Notes: a model not told the origin generated them from the letters alone. A stretch of DNA of 64,000 nt from Clostridiaceae bacterium (GCA_018384365.1 JAHAYX010000016.1:28021-92020); one strand, 5' to 3'. Counted from the first letter of the stretch, positions 16,481-25,722 are shown. Numbers and translations are program-made.

Positions 16481-19400
16481 ATGGCAAGAAAATTTAAGAC
16501 CATGGACGGTAACAACGCTGCGGCGCACGTGTCTTATGCGTTTACCGAGGTTGCGGGCATCTATCCGATCACCCCGTCCAGCCCCATGGCAGACTATGTT
16601 GACCAGTGGGCCGCAAACGGACTCAAGAATATTTTCGGTACGACTGTTAAGGTCATCGAGATGCAGTCCGAAGCAGGCGCTGCCGGTACTGTTCACGGCT
16701 CTCTGGCCGCCGGCGCCCTCACGACGACGTATACCGCGTCCCAGGGCCTGCTGCTCATGATCCCGAATATGTACAAGATCTCCGGCGAGCTGCTGCCCGG
16801 CGTGTTCCACGTTTCCGCACGTACGCTTGCCACGCACGCTCTGAACATCTTTGGCGACCACTCCGACGTGTACGCCTGCCGCCAGACCGGCTTTGCCATG
16901 CTGGCTGAAGGCAACGTTCAGGAAGTTATGGACCTCGGCGCTGTCGCGCATCTTGCCGCGATCAAGGGCCGTGTCCCGTTCATCAACTTCTTTGATGGTT
17001 TCCGTACCTCTCACGAGATCCAGAAGATCGCTGTCTGGGATTACGACGACCTGAAAGATATGGTTGATATGGATGCAGTCAATGAATTCCGCGCCCGCGC
17101 GCTGAATCCGGAGCATCCTGTCATGCGCGGTTCCCACGAGAACGGAGATATCTTCTTCCAGCATCGTGAGGCCTGCAATAAGTACTACGAAGCCGTTCCC
17201 GGCATCGTGGAAGAGTACATGGGCAAGGTCAATGCCAAGCTCGGTACCAACTATCAGCTCTTCAACTACTACGGTGCACCGGATGCCGAGCGCGTGATCA
17301 TCGCGATGGGCTCCTTCTGCGACGTGGCGGAAGAAGTGATCGATTACATGAATGCACACGGCGAGAAGGTCGGTCTGATCAAAGTCCGCCTGTACCGTCC
17401 GTTTGCTGCTGACCGTCTGATCGGTGCTCTGCCGAAGACCGTGAAGAAGATCGCGGTTCTCGACCGTACCAAGGAGCCCGGCGCATACGGCGAGCCGCTG
17501 TATCTGGATGTCGTGGCTGCTCTCTCCGAGGCTGGCATCAATGCCACCGTTATCGGCGGACGTTACGGCCTGGGTTCCAAGGATACCCCGCCGTCCTCTG
17601 TCTTTGCTGTTTACGAAGAGCTCGCCAAGGACGCTCCGCGCCGTCAGTTCACCATCGGTATCGTGGACGATGTCACCGGCCTGTCCCTCGAAGAGAAGCC
17701 CTCGCCCAACACTGCGGCGGAAGGCACCATCGAGTGCAAGTTCTGGGGCCTCGGCGGCGACGGTACCGTCGGTGCGAACAAGAACTCCATCAAGATCATC
17801 GGCGACTACACCGATAAATATGTTCAGGCATACTTCCAGTACGACTCCAAGAAGACCGGCGGTATCACCATCAGCCATCTGCGCTTTGGCGACCAGCCCA
17901 TTCGTGCGCCGTACTACATCAATAAGGCCGACTTTGTCGCCTGCCACAACCCGTCCTATGTGACGAAGGGCTATAAGATGGTCAACGACGTCAAGCCCGG
18001 CGGCGTGTTCCTCATCAACTGCCAGTGGACGCCTGAGGAACTCGATCATCATATGCCTGCTGAGGCAAAGCGCTACATCGCCAAGAACAACATTCAGCTT
18101 TACACCATCAACGCCATCGACCTCGCAATCGAGATCGGTATGGGCAAGCGCACCAACACCATCCTGCAGTCTGCGTTCTTCACCCTGGCAAACATCATGC
18201 CGCAGGAAGAAGCCATCCAGCACATGAAGGATGCTGCCACGAAGTCCTACCTGAAGAAGGGCCAGGATATCGTTGACATGAACCACAAGGCCATTGACGC
18301 CGGCGCAACTGCGTTTGTGAAGGTCAATGTCCCGGCTGAGTGGGCCGATGCAGTGGACGAGAAGGAAGAAGTTCAGCTGAAGGGTGCCGATAAGCTGGTC
18401 AAGATGATCCGCGACATCCAGCAGCCCATCAACCTGATGGACGGCGACAGCCTGCCTGTTTCCGCCTTCGTCGATCACGTCGATGGTACCTTCCAGCAGG
18501 GTGCTTCCGCTTATGAGAAGCGCGGCGTTGCCGTTACCGTTCCGACCTGGGATTCCACCAAGTGCGCACAGTGCAACCAGTGTGCTTACGTCTGCCCGCA
18601 CGCCACCATCCGTGCTTACGCCATGACCGAGGAAGAGGCTGCCAATGCCCCGAAGGCCATGAAGAGCGCGCCTGTGAAGGCCGGCAAGGGCAAGGGCGTT
18701 TATACGTACGCTCTCGCAATTTCTCCGCTCGACTGCATGGGCTGCGGCGTCTGTATCGGCGTCTGCCCGACCAAGGCTCTGACCATGGTCCCGCAGGAAG
18801 AAGAACTTGCACAGCAGGAAGTCTTCAATTATGCGGTTGAGAACATCACCGTGAAGGAAGACATGGCGGATGCAACCGTGAAGGGCAGCCAGTTCAAGCA
18901 GCCGATGCTTGAGTTCTCCGGCTCCTGCGCAGGTTGTGCCGAAACTTCCTATGCACGTCTGATCACCCAGCTTTACGGCGATCATATGTATATCTCCAAT
19001 GCAACCGGTTGTTCCTCCATCTGGGGCGGCCCGGCTGCTACCTCTCCGTACACCGTTGATAAGAACGGCCGCGGTCCTGCATGGGCCAACTCCCTCTTTG
19101 AGGATAACGCAGAGCATGGTCTTGGTATGCACCTTGGCCAGAAGGTTATCCGTGAGCGTCTCGCCGAAAAGACGAAGGCTCTCATCGCGATTGCCTATAC
19201 GGATGCTGATCTGAAGGCTGCTGCCCAGAAGTGGCTCGACACCATGTATGACGGCAACGCCAACCAGGAGGCTTCCCGTCAGTATATCGCAGAACTCGAA
19301 GCTTCTGTGATCGAAGGCTGCCCCTGCGAGGCCTGCACGCTCGGCCGTGAGATCCTGGCAGAAAAAGATTACCTCAACAAGAAGTCCGTCTGGATCTTCG

Positions 19401-20035
19401 GCGGCGACGGTTGGGCATATGATATCGGTTACGGCGGACTGGATCACGTCCTGGCAAGCGGCGAAGACGTCAACATCATGGTCTTCGATACCGAGGTTTA
19501 TTCCAACACCGGTGGCCAGGCTTCCAAGGCTTCCCAGATCGGTCAGGTCGCACAGTTTGCGGCAGCCGGTAAGGCAATTGCCAAGAAGTCCCTCTCCGAG
19601 ATCGCTATGACCTATGGTTACGTGTATGTTGCGCAGATCGCCATGGGCGCTAACCCCGCTCAGACCATCAAGGCCATCACGGAGGCCGAGGCTTATCATG
19701 GCCCGTCCCTCATCATCGGTTATGCACCGTGTGAGATGCACTCCATCAAGGGCGGCATGGTCAACTGCCAGAAGGAAATGAAGAAGGCTGTTGATTGCGG
19801 TTACTGGAATATGTTCCGCTTCAACCCGGCTCTCAAGGCCGAAGGCAAGAACCCCTTCACCCTTGACTCCAAGGCACCGGCCGGCGGTTACCGTGACTTC
19901 ATCATGAACGAAGCCCGTTACAGCCGTCTGACCCGTGAGTTCCCCGAGCGCGCAAACGAGCTCTTTGAGGAAGCCGAAGAGGCTGCAAAGGCAAGATTTG
20001 ACAAGCTTGAGAGACTCCAGAAGATGTACGAGTAA
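16481..20035 (+). CDS. nifJ: Pyruvate:ferredoxin (flavodoxin) oxidoreductase
   Basis: A full-length single-chain PFOR (1184 residues). It oxidises pyruvate with CoA to acetyl-CoA and CO2, reducing ferredoxin. In order: pyrimidine-binding domain (IYPITPSSPMADYVD near residue 27), domain II, the gamma domain (FWGLGGDGTVGANKNSIKII), ferredoxin domain with CAQCNQCAYVCPH and CMGCGVCIGVCP (about 690-770), then the TPP domain with a proximal cluster cysteine pair in GSCAGCAETSY and the TPP motif GGDGWAYDIGYGG plus FDTEVYSNTGGQ. AGGAGG precedes the start. Codon choice looks strongly biased, as expected for a highly expressed gene. It is monocistronic, with its own promoter and terminators. Confidence 0.97.
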   Translation: MARKFKTMDGNNAAAHVSYAFTEVAGIYPITPSSPMADYVDQWAANGLKNIFGTTVKVIEMQSEAGAAGTVHGSLAAGALTTTYTASQGLLLMIPNMYKISGELLPGVFHVSARTLATHALNIFGDHSDVYACRQTGFAMLAEGNVQEVMDLGAVAHLAAIKGRVPFINFFDGFRTSHEIQKIAVWDYDDLKDMVDMDAVNEFRARALNPEHPVMRGSHENGDIFFQHREACNKYYEAVPGIVEEYMGKVNAKLGTNYQLFNYYGAPDAERVIIAMGSFCDVAEEVIDYMNAHGEKVGLIKVRLYRPFAADRLIGALPKTVKKIAVLDRTKEPGAYGEPLYLDVVAALSEAGINATVIGGRYGLGSKDTPPSSVFAVYEELAKDAPRRQFTIGIVDDVTGLSLEEKPSPNTAAEGTIECKFWGLGGDGTVGANKNSIKIIGDYTDKYVQAYFQYDSKKTGGITISHLRFGDQPIRAPYYINKADFVACHNPSYVTKGYKMVNDVKPGGVFLINCQWTPEELDHHMPAEAKRYIAKNNIQLYTINAIDLAIEIGMGKRTNTILQSAFFTLANIMPQEEAIQHMKDAATKSYLKKGQDIVDMNHKAIDAGATAFVKVNVPAEWADAVDEKEEVQLKGADKLVKMIRDIQQPINLMDGDSLPVSAFVDHVDGTFQQGASAYEKRGVAVTVPTWDSTKCAQCNQCAYVCPHATIRAYAMTEEEAANAPKAMKSAPVKAGKGKGVYTYALAISPLDCMGCGVCIGVCPTKALTMVPQEEELAQQEVFNYAVENITVKEDMADATVKGSQFKQPMLEFSGSCAGCAETSYARLITQLYGDHMYISNATGCSSIWGGPAATSPYTVDKNGRGPAWANSLFEDNAEHGLGMHLGQKVIRERLAEKTKALIAIAYTDADLKAAAQKWLDTMYDGNANQEASRQYIAELEASVIEGCPCEACTLGREILAEKDYLNKKSVWIFGGDGWAYDIGYGGLDHVLASGEDVNIMVFDTEVYSNTGGQASKASQIGQVAQFAAAGKAIAKKSLSEIAMTYGYVYVAQIAMGANPAQTIKAITEAEAYHGPSLIIGYAPCEMHSIKGGMVNCQKEMKKAVDCGYWNMFRFNPALKAEGKNPFTLDSKAPAGGYRDFIMNEARYSRLTREFPERANELFEEAEEAAKARFDKLERLQKMYE

Positions 20036-20068
20036 TTCCTGCATCTATCGTCCGTAAAAGGACGTCAG

Positions 20069-20098
20069 GAAGCCGCGCGAGAAATCACGCGGCTTCGT
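20069..20098 (+). terminator. Hairpin downstream of PFOR
   Basis: GAAGCCGCG and CGCGGCTTC arms without a strong T run. It is probably a 3'-end stabilising stem or weak terminator before the stronger one at 20107. Confidence 0.5.
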
Positions 20099-20106
20099 AA
20101 GACAGT

Positions 20107-20154
20107 TTACAGCCACCGTAGTTTGAACCGCGGTGGCTGTTCTTGTATTTTTTG
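20107..20154 (+). terminator. Terminator of PFOR
   Basis: ACAGCCACCG paired with CGGTGGCTGT, then TCTTGTATTTTTT. Its T-rich tail overlaps a possible promoter (TTGTAT, 17 bases, TAATAT, ending 20171) for the next gene. Confidence 0.75.
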
Positions 20155-20216
20155 CTGTAATGTAATAATATGGCGCCGAACAAACCTACAAATCGGAATT
20201 TGTGGAGGTAAATTGA

Positions 20217-20693
20217 ATGTTTAGATCAATTCGAAAAAAGAAAAATGAAATCAGTATAGACGCAGCAAAGGAACTGCTTCGTTGTTCTCGACGTGGCATT
20301 CTGGCAGTTAATGGTGATGATGGTTATCCTTATGCGATACCGATTAATTATCTGTATGATGAAGACGCACACAAGATTATCTTTCATGGAGCGAAAGTAG
20401 GTTATAAGGTGGATTGTTTGAAAGCCTGTGACAAGGTTTGCTTTACTATATGCGGTAATGAAAGCATTAAAGAAGAATCGTGGGCACCGTTTCTTCAAAG
20501 TGTGGTTGTCTTTGGGCGATGCCATTTAGTCGAAAACCAGGAAGACATTATTCAGATTGTAAAGAAGTTTGCGATGAAGTATTATCCTGATGAAAAGATG
20601 GTAGATGAAGAAGTGGCATCATCCGGAAGGGCCGTTCAGATGTTTGAAATCGAAATAGAACACATAAGCGGAAAAGAAGTACAGGAACGATGA
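20217..20693 (+). CDS. Pyridoxamine 5'-phosphate oxidase family protein
   Basis: A 158-residue flavin-binding split-barrel protein of the PNPOx-like group. The recognisable stretch is CSRRGILAVNGDDGYPYAIPINYLYDED followed by IIFHGAKVGYKVDCL and a VVVFGRCHLVE strand, as in NimA/HugZ-like relatives. Some family members reduce nitroimidazoles, others bind F420, FMN or heme; the substrate here is unknown. Base composition is clearly more AT-rich than the flanking genes, including A-runs in the first codons, and the gene is isolated between terminators. This suggests recent acquisition. TGGAGG lies eight bases before the ATG. Confidence 0.87.
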   Translation: MFRSIRKKKNEISIDAAKELLRCSRRGILAVNGDDGYPYAIPINYLYDEDAHKIIFHGAKVGYKVDCLKACDKVCFTICGNESIKEESWAPFLQSVVVFGRCHLVENQEDIIQIVKKFAMKYYPDEKMVDEEVASSGRAVQMFEIEIEHISGKEVQER

Positions 20694-20765
20694 ACTCCAG
20701 TTTGTCGGATAGATACAAGGGCGGCTTTCTATATGAGGGATCCCCGTATGTGCGTTCTGCAAGTT

Positions 20766-20800
20766 AAAAGGCGTGACCACGAAAATGGTCGCGCCTTTGC
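20766..20800 (+). terminator. Terminator after the PNPOx-like gene
   Basis: AAAGGCGTGACCA and TGGTCGCGCCTTT arms with a short CGAAAA loop. The rest of the 20694-21085 gap has no convincing gene. It holds an extended -10-like TGATATAAT near 20904, a 61-aa track ORF that I reject, and the repeats before the response regulator. Confidence 0.75.
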
Positions 20801-21020
20801 CTATTTACCTGTCTTTACGAGCAACGCCCGAAATCGTGCGGCATCTTTTTTTGCCCTGACAAATGCTTCCGGCGCCGGAAAGGTGGCGGGGAACGATGAT
20901 ATCTGATATAATAGAGAACACAGGCGGCGCAGGGTATTCCTGTGCCCGGAAATGCTGTCGGTTTTGCAAAAACAGCTTCAATTGCCGGTCTTTTTCGCTC
21001 GATTTGCTTATTAAGAAAAC

Positions 21021-21066
21021 CTTAAAGGATATCCGGCTTTATTCTTAAAGGGATCCCCGATATACT
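21021..21066 (+). promoter_or_regulatory. Promoter and tandem repeats of the two-component operon
   Basis: CTTAAAGGATATCC (21021-21034) recurs as CTTAAAGGGATCCC (21044-21057), 23 bases apart. A -10 TATACT is at 21061 with a poor -35 TTTATT at 21038. OmpR-family regulators bind direct repeats, and a weak -35 fits an activated, possibly autoregulated promoter (inference). Confidence 0.55.
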
Positions 21067-21085
21067 ATAAGCGGAGGTTGGGAAA

Positions 21086-21772
21086 ATGTATAACATACTG
21101 GTTTGTGACGATGAAAAGGATATCAGAAACGCCCTGCAAATATATCTGACTGCGGAAGGCTATCACGTTTTGCAGGCGGAAAACGGCCAGGCCGCGCTGG
21201 AGGTACTTCGTCAGAATGAGGTGCACCTCGTTTTGATGGATATTATGATGCCGGAACTGGACGGAATGGCCGCCACGTCAAAGCTCCGCGAAACGTATAA
21301 TATCCCTGTGATTCTGTTGACTGCCAAAAGTGAGGATATGGACAAAATCCTGGGACTGACGGTCGGCGCTGATGACTACATCACAAAGCCCTTTAACCCA
21401 CTGGAAGTGATTGCCCGTGTCCGTGCTCAGCTCCGGCGGTATACGCAGCTGGGCGGCCTGCCCAAGCGCGAGGATACCCTGCGTGCGGACGGCATTGAAA
21501 TGGATGACAAGAGCAAGTCCGTCACGCTGGACGGTGAACCGGTCACCTTGACGCCAACGGAATATGATATTTTGAAGCTTTTCCTGGAGAACCCCAATAA
21601 GGTTTATTCCTCTGCGGAGATCTATCGGGAAGTCTGGCACGATGCGCCCCTTGGCGCAGACGGGACCATCGCCGTACACATTCGCCACCTCCGTGAAAAA
21701 CTGGAAATCAACCCCTCTGAGCCGCGCTATCTGAAGGTTGTCTGGGGGCAGGGGTATAAACTGGAGGTTTGA
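21086..21772 (+). CDS. OmpR/PhoB-type response regulator
   Basis: A 228-residue transcription factor. The receiver domain (1-120) has the acidic pair D8-D9, phosphoacceptor D52 in LVLMDIMMPELDG, Thr in VILLTAKSED and the conserved Lys in DDYITKPFNP. The C-terminal winged-helix domain (about 130-228) contains SVTLDGEPVTLTPTEYDILKLF and ends VVWGQGYKLEV. It forms an operon with the histidine kinase four bases downstream. The closest general type is VanR-like regulators of Gram-positives. Its targets are unknown, but the repeats in its own promoter suggest autoregulation. Confidence 0.95.
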   Translation: MYNILVCDDEKDIRNALQIYLTAEGYHVLQAENGQAALEVLRQNEVHLVLMDIMMPELDGMAATSKLRETYNIPVILLTAKSEDMDKILGLTVGADDYITKPFNPLEVIARVRAQLRRYTQLGGLPKREDTLRADGIEMDDKSKSVTLDGEPVTLTPTEYDILKLFLENPNKVYSSAEIYREVWHDAPLGADGTIAVHIRHLREKLEINPSEPRYLKVVWGQGYKLEV

Positions 21773-21776
21773 TCCT

Positions 21777-23729
21777 ATGAAAAAAATAAGGCTTACGCAG
21801 GCTCTGTGGGCCCGGATCATGGCGTTCTTCCTGCTGGTACTGATGACGGCGGGCATTCTCTTATGCGGCCTGACCGTGATTCTGGCGGTGGAGGATAACT
21901 GGTATTTCAGAGAACCGGATTTTTACGAGAGCTGGTTCTGCAGGGAAAACGCGTATCAGGATATCTCGTTTACACAGGCCTATTATAATGCCAACAGCGA
22001 TGTTTGGCAGGACTATCTGGAGGATTTCGACGGAGGGAATTATTCCTTTGTCGTGCGGGACGAGACCGGCGGCGTGCTTGCGGACACGCGGGGGAATACA
22101 CAGACACGCAAGGTGATTCAGGACTACTGCTTTGAAAGAGGGCTCTACGAGGAGACGGAGTCCGGGGAGACACGCGAGTATTATACGCTCATAGATGCCT
22201 ACATCGCCTCACCATTGCAGCCGGTGGATGAATATTATGTGCTGGAGCAGGTGTTCCACTTTCTGTACAGCGCCCGTTATACTGCCATTATTCTGGGACT
22301 GACGATGATCGTCGTTTCCTTCGCACTGTTTGTTTTCCTGATGTGCTCTGCGGGGCATAAGCCGGGGACGGACGAACCTGTGCTGATCCGTCAGGATAAG
22401 ATCCCGTTTGACCTGTATGTGACGCTGCTGATCACCGTGGGTATCATCTGGGGCGCGGCTGCATCCGATGGTTTGTACTCCACAGCGTTTGTCCGGCTTG
22501 CAGTGGTCATGGTTTCCGTACTCTTCTATTCCATTTTGGTATATGCCTTCTGCATGACACTGGCTGCCCGGCTGAAGGTGGGAAAATGGTGGCGAAATAC
22601 GCTGATTTACCGCTTCTTCCGTCTGCTTTTTCGCATGACAGCCCGAATCATCCGCGGCATTTCCCTGACCTGGCGCGTGGTGCTGGGATACTGCGCGTTT
22701 GCGCTCTTGAATGTGATTGTCCTTGCACTGCTGTTCTCTGAGGGCAGCTTTCTGGGCTTCCTGGCCTTTGTCACGTTAGACCTCGGCATGCTGGCTTTTC
22801 TGTGTATTGTCGTCATTCAGATGAAAACCCTGCAAAAGGGCGGCGAGGCATTGGCAAACGGCGACCTGGATCATAAGGTGAACACCACCAATCTTTACTA
22901 TGACTTCAAGCGCCACGGCGAAAACCTCAACCGCATCAACGAGGGTATCGCGAAAGCCGTGAATGAACGGATGAAGAGCGAACGCTTCAAAACGGAGCTG
23001 ATTACGAATGTCAGCCACGACATCAAAACGCCGCTGACCTCGATCATCAACTACATCGACCTGTTAAAAAAGGAACCTATCGAGGGGACGAAGGCGGCGG
23101 AATACATTGAGGTGCTGGAACGCCAGTCCGCAAAGCTGAAAAAGCTGACAGAGGATATTATCGAAGCGTCGAAGGCATCCGCCGGCGTGATTGCGGTCAA
23201 TGCGGAACGCACAAATGTTGTGGAACTGTTGAACCAGTCGCTCGGCGAGTATGGCGAGCGTCTGGAAAAGAGCCAAATCACCGCGGTGGTCAGCGCGCCG
23301 GAGCAGGGCGCTTATATTGATGCGGACGGCAGGCTGCTGTGGCGGGTATTTGACAATATCCTGCAAAATATCTGCAAATATGCCCTGCCGGGAACCCGCG
23401 CCTACTTCGATATTTCCGTGCGGCAGGATACGGTGGAAATTACGTCGAAGAATATTTCGGCAAGCGAGCTGAATATTTCGGCGGACGCCCTGATGGAACG
23501 CTTTATCCGCGGCGATTCCTCGCGCGGCAGCGAAGGCAGCGGCCTTGGCATTTCCATCGCGAAAAGCCTGACGGAACTGCAGCACGGCGTGTTTGATATT
23601 CAGCTGGACGGCGACCTCTTTAAGGTCATCCTTCGTTTCCCTGTCTATCAGGAAAGATCAGCGCTGGAAGCGACAGCTGCGGAGGAATTGCCGGGGCAGA
23701 TTGCTTTGCCGGCATCCCACGAAAGATGA
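21777..23729 (+). CDS. Membrane sensor histidine kinase
   Basis: A 650-residue kinase. The first transmembrane helix is at about residues 10-35. An extracytoplasmic region of about 130 residues is rich in Asp, Glu and Tyr. A cluster of hydrophobic helices lies between roughly 170 and 350, unusually many for this class. A short HAMP-like segment (ALANGDLDHKVNT) leads to the DHp domain with phosphorylatable His in NVSHDIKTPLTSIINY. The ATPase domain has an N box (RVFDNILQNICKYA) and a G2 box (GSEGSGLGISIAKSL); the G1 box is less clear. The track's start at 21738 lies inside the regulator gene; ATG 21777 follows its stop by four bases. The signal is unknown. Confidence 0.93.
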   Translation: MKKIRLTQALWARIMAFFLLVLMTAGILLCGLTVILAVEDNWYFREPDFYESWFCRENAYQDISFTQAYYNANSDVWQDYLEDFDGGNYSFVVRDETGGVLADTRGNTQTRKVIQDYCFERGLYEETESGETREYYTLIDAYIASPLQPVDEYYVLEQVFHFLYSARYTAIILGLTMIVVSFALFVFLMCSAGHKPGTDEPVLIRQDKIPFDLYVTLLITVGIIWGAAASDGLYSTAFVRLAVVMVSVLFYSILVYAFCMTLAARLKVGKWWRNTLIYRFFRLLFRMTARIIRGISLTWRVVLGYCAFALLNVIVLALLFSEGSFLGFLAFVTLDLGMLAFLCIVVIQMKTLQKGGEALANGDLDHKVNTTNLYYDFKRHGENLNRINEGIAKAVNERMKSERFKTELITNVSHDIKTPLTSIINYIDLLKKEPIEGTKAAEYIEVLERQSAKLKKLTEDIIEASKASAGVIAVNAERTNVVELLNQSLGEYGERLEKSQITAVVSAPEQGAYIDADGRLLWRVFDNILQNICKYALPGTRAYFDISVRQDTVEITSKNISASELNISADALMERFIRGDSSRGSEGSGLGISIAKSLTELQHGVFDIQLDGDLFKVILRFPVYQERSALEATAAEELPGQIALPASHER

Positions 23730-23770
23730 AAAAGCGGCCCGGAAGCAAAACTTCCGGGCTGCTTCATTTT
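23730..23770 (+). terminator. Terminator of the two-component operon
   Basis: AAGCGGCCCGGAAG, loop CAAAA, CTTCCGGGCTGCTT, then CATTTTG. Confidence 0.75.
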
Positions 23771-23827
23771 GCGGCATGGGAAAAACACTGTGCAGTCGTC
23801 AGATATCGTCAGGATTTGCCCAGACAC

Positions 23828-23868
23828 TTGACTTTTCCTGTTGTTTATAATAAGATATCTAATTATAA
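23828..23868 (+). promoter_or_regulatory. Promoter with 24-bp palindromic MarR-type operator
   Basis: TTGACT (23828-23833) and TAAGAT (23851-23856) are 17 bases apart. The -10 lies inside a near-perfect palindrome, TTATAATAAGATATCTAATTATAA (23845-23868), broken only at one symmetric pair. A repressor bound here would block RNA polymerase. The next gene encodes a MarR protein, so autoregulation is the obvious reading. Confidence 0.8.
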
Positions 23869-23914
23869 GGGCGTATATGGCCGGCGGTCGTGTGAGCAGC
23901 AGGAGGTGTAAGTT

Positions 23915-24331
23915 TTGTTTCAAAGATATTTTGTAGGTATCGCCATGTGCCATCGGAATTTCACCCGGGAGACTTATAGCGAAAAAGGCATAAAAGCCGG
24001 TCACCCCAAGGTATTACGGACGCTGGAGGAGCATGACGGCTGCATCCAGGTGGAAATCAGTCGGTATTGCGGCATCAAGCCGGCAACGACTGTCAGTTTG
24101 CTGAATGTCATGGAAAAGGATGGTCTGATTGAAAGGCATACTCTGCCGGAGGACCGGCGTGCCATCCGTGTGACGCTGACGGAAAAGGGTCGGGAGCAGC
24201 TGGCCGGACTGGACGAGATGGACGCAGTCCTCAGCGAGGCACTGCTGGAAGGCTTTACGGAGGAAGAAACTGCGGCATTTCAAGATTATCTGGAAAGGAT
24301 GAAACAAAACATTGAGCGCTTTAATCGATAA
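23915..24331 (+). CDS. MarR family transcriptional regulator
   Basis: A 138-residue winged-helix repressor. The DNA-binding core reads VEISRYCGIKPATTVSLLNVMEKDGLIERHTLPEDRRAIRVTL, including the wing DxRR that contacts DNA. N- and C-terminal helices provide dimerisation. The start is a TTG at 23915 with AGGAGG eight bases upstream; no ATG fits as well. It overlaps the following MATE gene by 20 bases, so repressor and pump are one operon, the classic arrangement in which the pump's substrate releases the repressor. A palindrome at its promoter and a related one at 30639 define probable targets. Confidence 0.92.
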   Translation: MFQRYFVGIAMCHRNFTRETYSEKGIKAGHPKVLRTLEEHDGCIQVEISRYCGIKPATTVSLLNVMEKDGLIERHTLPEDRRAIRVTLTEKGREQLAGLDEMDAVLSEALLEGFTEEETAAFQDYLERMKQNIERFNR

Positions 24332-25673
24332 ACTTTTTGTCAAAGATAAACACTTTTATAAGACGATTCTGTTCCTGGCGCTGCCGATTGTGGCGCAGAA
24401 TATGATTACAATCGGCGTGAACATCATGGACACCATCATGCTGGGCAGTTATGGCGAAATTCAGCTGTCCGGTTCCTCGCTGGCCAATGATTTCATCAAT
24501 ATTTTCCACATACTCTGCATGGGAATGGGCGGCGGAGCTGCCGTATTAACTGCGCAGTTCTGGGGAGCGGGCGACCGCGAATCCATCCGCAAGGCTGTGA
24601 CGATCATGCTGCGCATCTGCATGAGCATTGTTGCGGCATTCACGCTGGTTACGGTGTTTTTCCCCGCGCAGATCATGTCCATTTTCACAAACGACGAGGA
24701 AGTCATCGCAAAAGGTGTGATTTACTTCCGCTGGAGCATTCCGCAGTATTTCCTGCTGGGTATTTCCCTGACGCTGACGATGATCCTGCGTTCTCTGCGG
24801 AAGGTTTCGGTACCGCTGATTACCTCTATCATCAGCTTCTTTGTCAATATCGGCTGTAACTACATATTTATCTTTGGTAAACTGGGCTTCCCGGAAATGC
24901 AGATCGCCGGTGCCGCACTGGGAACCGTGTGTGCGCGTGTTGTAGAAGTTTTGATCATCGGCGGATATTTCTTCGTGGTTGAAAAGGATATCGGTTATCG
25001 CCTCCGCGATTTCTTCAAGCCGTGCGGCGATGTATTGTCCCGCTATCTCAAATACAGCTTCCCGGTAATCTGTTCGGATGCCCTGCTTGCAATCGGCAAC
25101 TCCATGGTTTCCATTATCATCGGCCATATCAGCACGGAGTTTGTGGCGGCGAACGCCATTATTGCCACAATCGTGCGTTTGTGCACGGTATTTACGCAGG
25201 GCCTTGGCCAGGCGGCCTCCACCATCACGGGCAATACGCTGGGGGAGGGCGACCGGGAGAGAACGTATCGTCAGGGCGTGACGATGGTTACGCTCAGTGC
25301 CATTATCGGCGTGCTGGCGGGCGGAATCATCCTTGTTCTGGCACCCTGGATCATTGATATGTATCAGATCACGGAAGTGACCCGCAAGGTGGCGTGGGAA
25401 CTGATGTATGCAGTGGTCATCATGGTGGTGTTCCAGTCCATGCAGGGCGTGCTGACGAAGGGCATCCTGCGCGGCGGCGGAGACACCAAGTTCTGTATGT
25501 TCGCGGACGCTGCGTTCCTGTGGGTGCTTTCCATTCCGCTTGGTGCACTGTGCGGACTGGTGCTCCATGCGAACCCCTTTGTGATTTATATTGCGCTGAA
25601 AATCGACTGGGCGGTGAAGTCCATCGTTTGCCTGTGGCGAGTCAAGAGCCGCAAGTGGATGCGCCGTGTGTAA
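24312..25673 (+). CDS. MATE family efflux transporter (MarR-controlled)
   Basis: A 453-residue MATE antiporter with about twelve membrane helices. Near the N-terminus it has LALPIVAQNMITIGVNIMDTIMLG; further features are GMGGGAAVLTAQFWGAGD and, in the second half, TQGLGQAASTITGNTLGEGD, the mirrored repeat. The start is taken as TTG 24312, inside the marR gene: the next Met would lie within helix 1. That means translation is coupled to marR. It likely exports a toxic compound sensed by the MarR protein. A perfect hairpin terminator separates it from the convergent esterase operon. Confidence 0.92.
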   Translation: MSALIDKLFVKDKHFYKTILFLALPIVAQNMITIGVNIMDTIMLGSYGEIQLSGSSLANDFINIFHILCMGMGGGAAVLTAQFWGAGDRESIRKAVTIMLRICMSIVAAFTLVTVFFPAQIMSIFTNDEEVIAKGVIYFRWSIPQYFLLGISLTLTMILRSLRKVSVPLITSIISFFVNIGCNYIFIFGKLGFPEMQIAGAALGTVCARVVEVLIIGGYFFVVEKDIGYRLRDFFKPCGDVLSRYLKYSFPVICSDALLAIGNSMVSIIIGHISTEFVAANAIIATIVRLCTVFTQGLGQAASTITGNTLGEGDRERTYRQGVTMVTLSAIIGVLAGGIILVLAPWIIDMYQITEVTRKVAWELMYAVVIMVVFQSMQGVLTKGILRGGGDTKFCMFADAAFLWVLSIPLGALCGLVLHANPFVIYIALKIDWAVKSIVCLWRVKSRKWMRRV

Positions 25674-25686
25674 GGAAAATAATAGT

Positions 25687-25722
25687 CGAACCCCCGTACA
25701 GGATATCCTGCACGGGGGTTCG
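25687..25722. terminator. Bidirectional terminator between convergent operons
   Basis: A nearly perfect 36-base palindrome, CGAACCCCCGT and ACGGGGGTTCG around CAGGATATCCTG. Confidence 0.85.

Noticed and set aside
16430-20044. 1204-aa minus-strand ORF
   Set aside because: Exactly antisense to PFOR, no ribosome site, His/Leu/Gly-rich shadow composition; PFOR motifs on the plus strand are unambiguous.
20863-21048. 61-aa ORF before the response regulator
   Set aside because: No ribosome site and no recognisable sequence; it covers the regulator's repeat-containing promoter.
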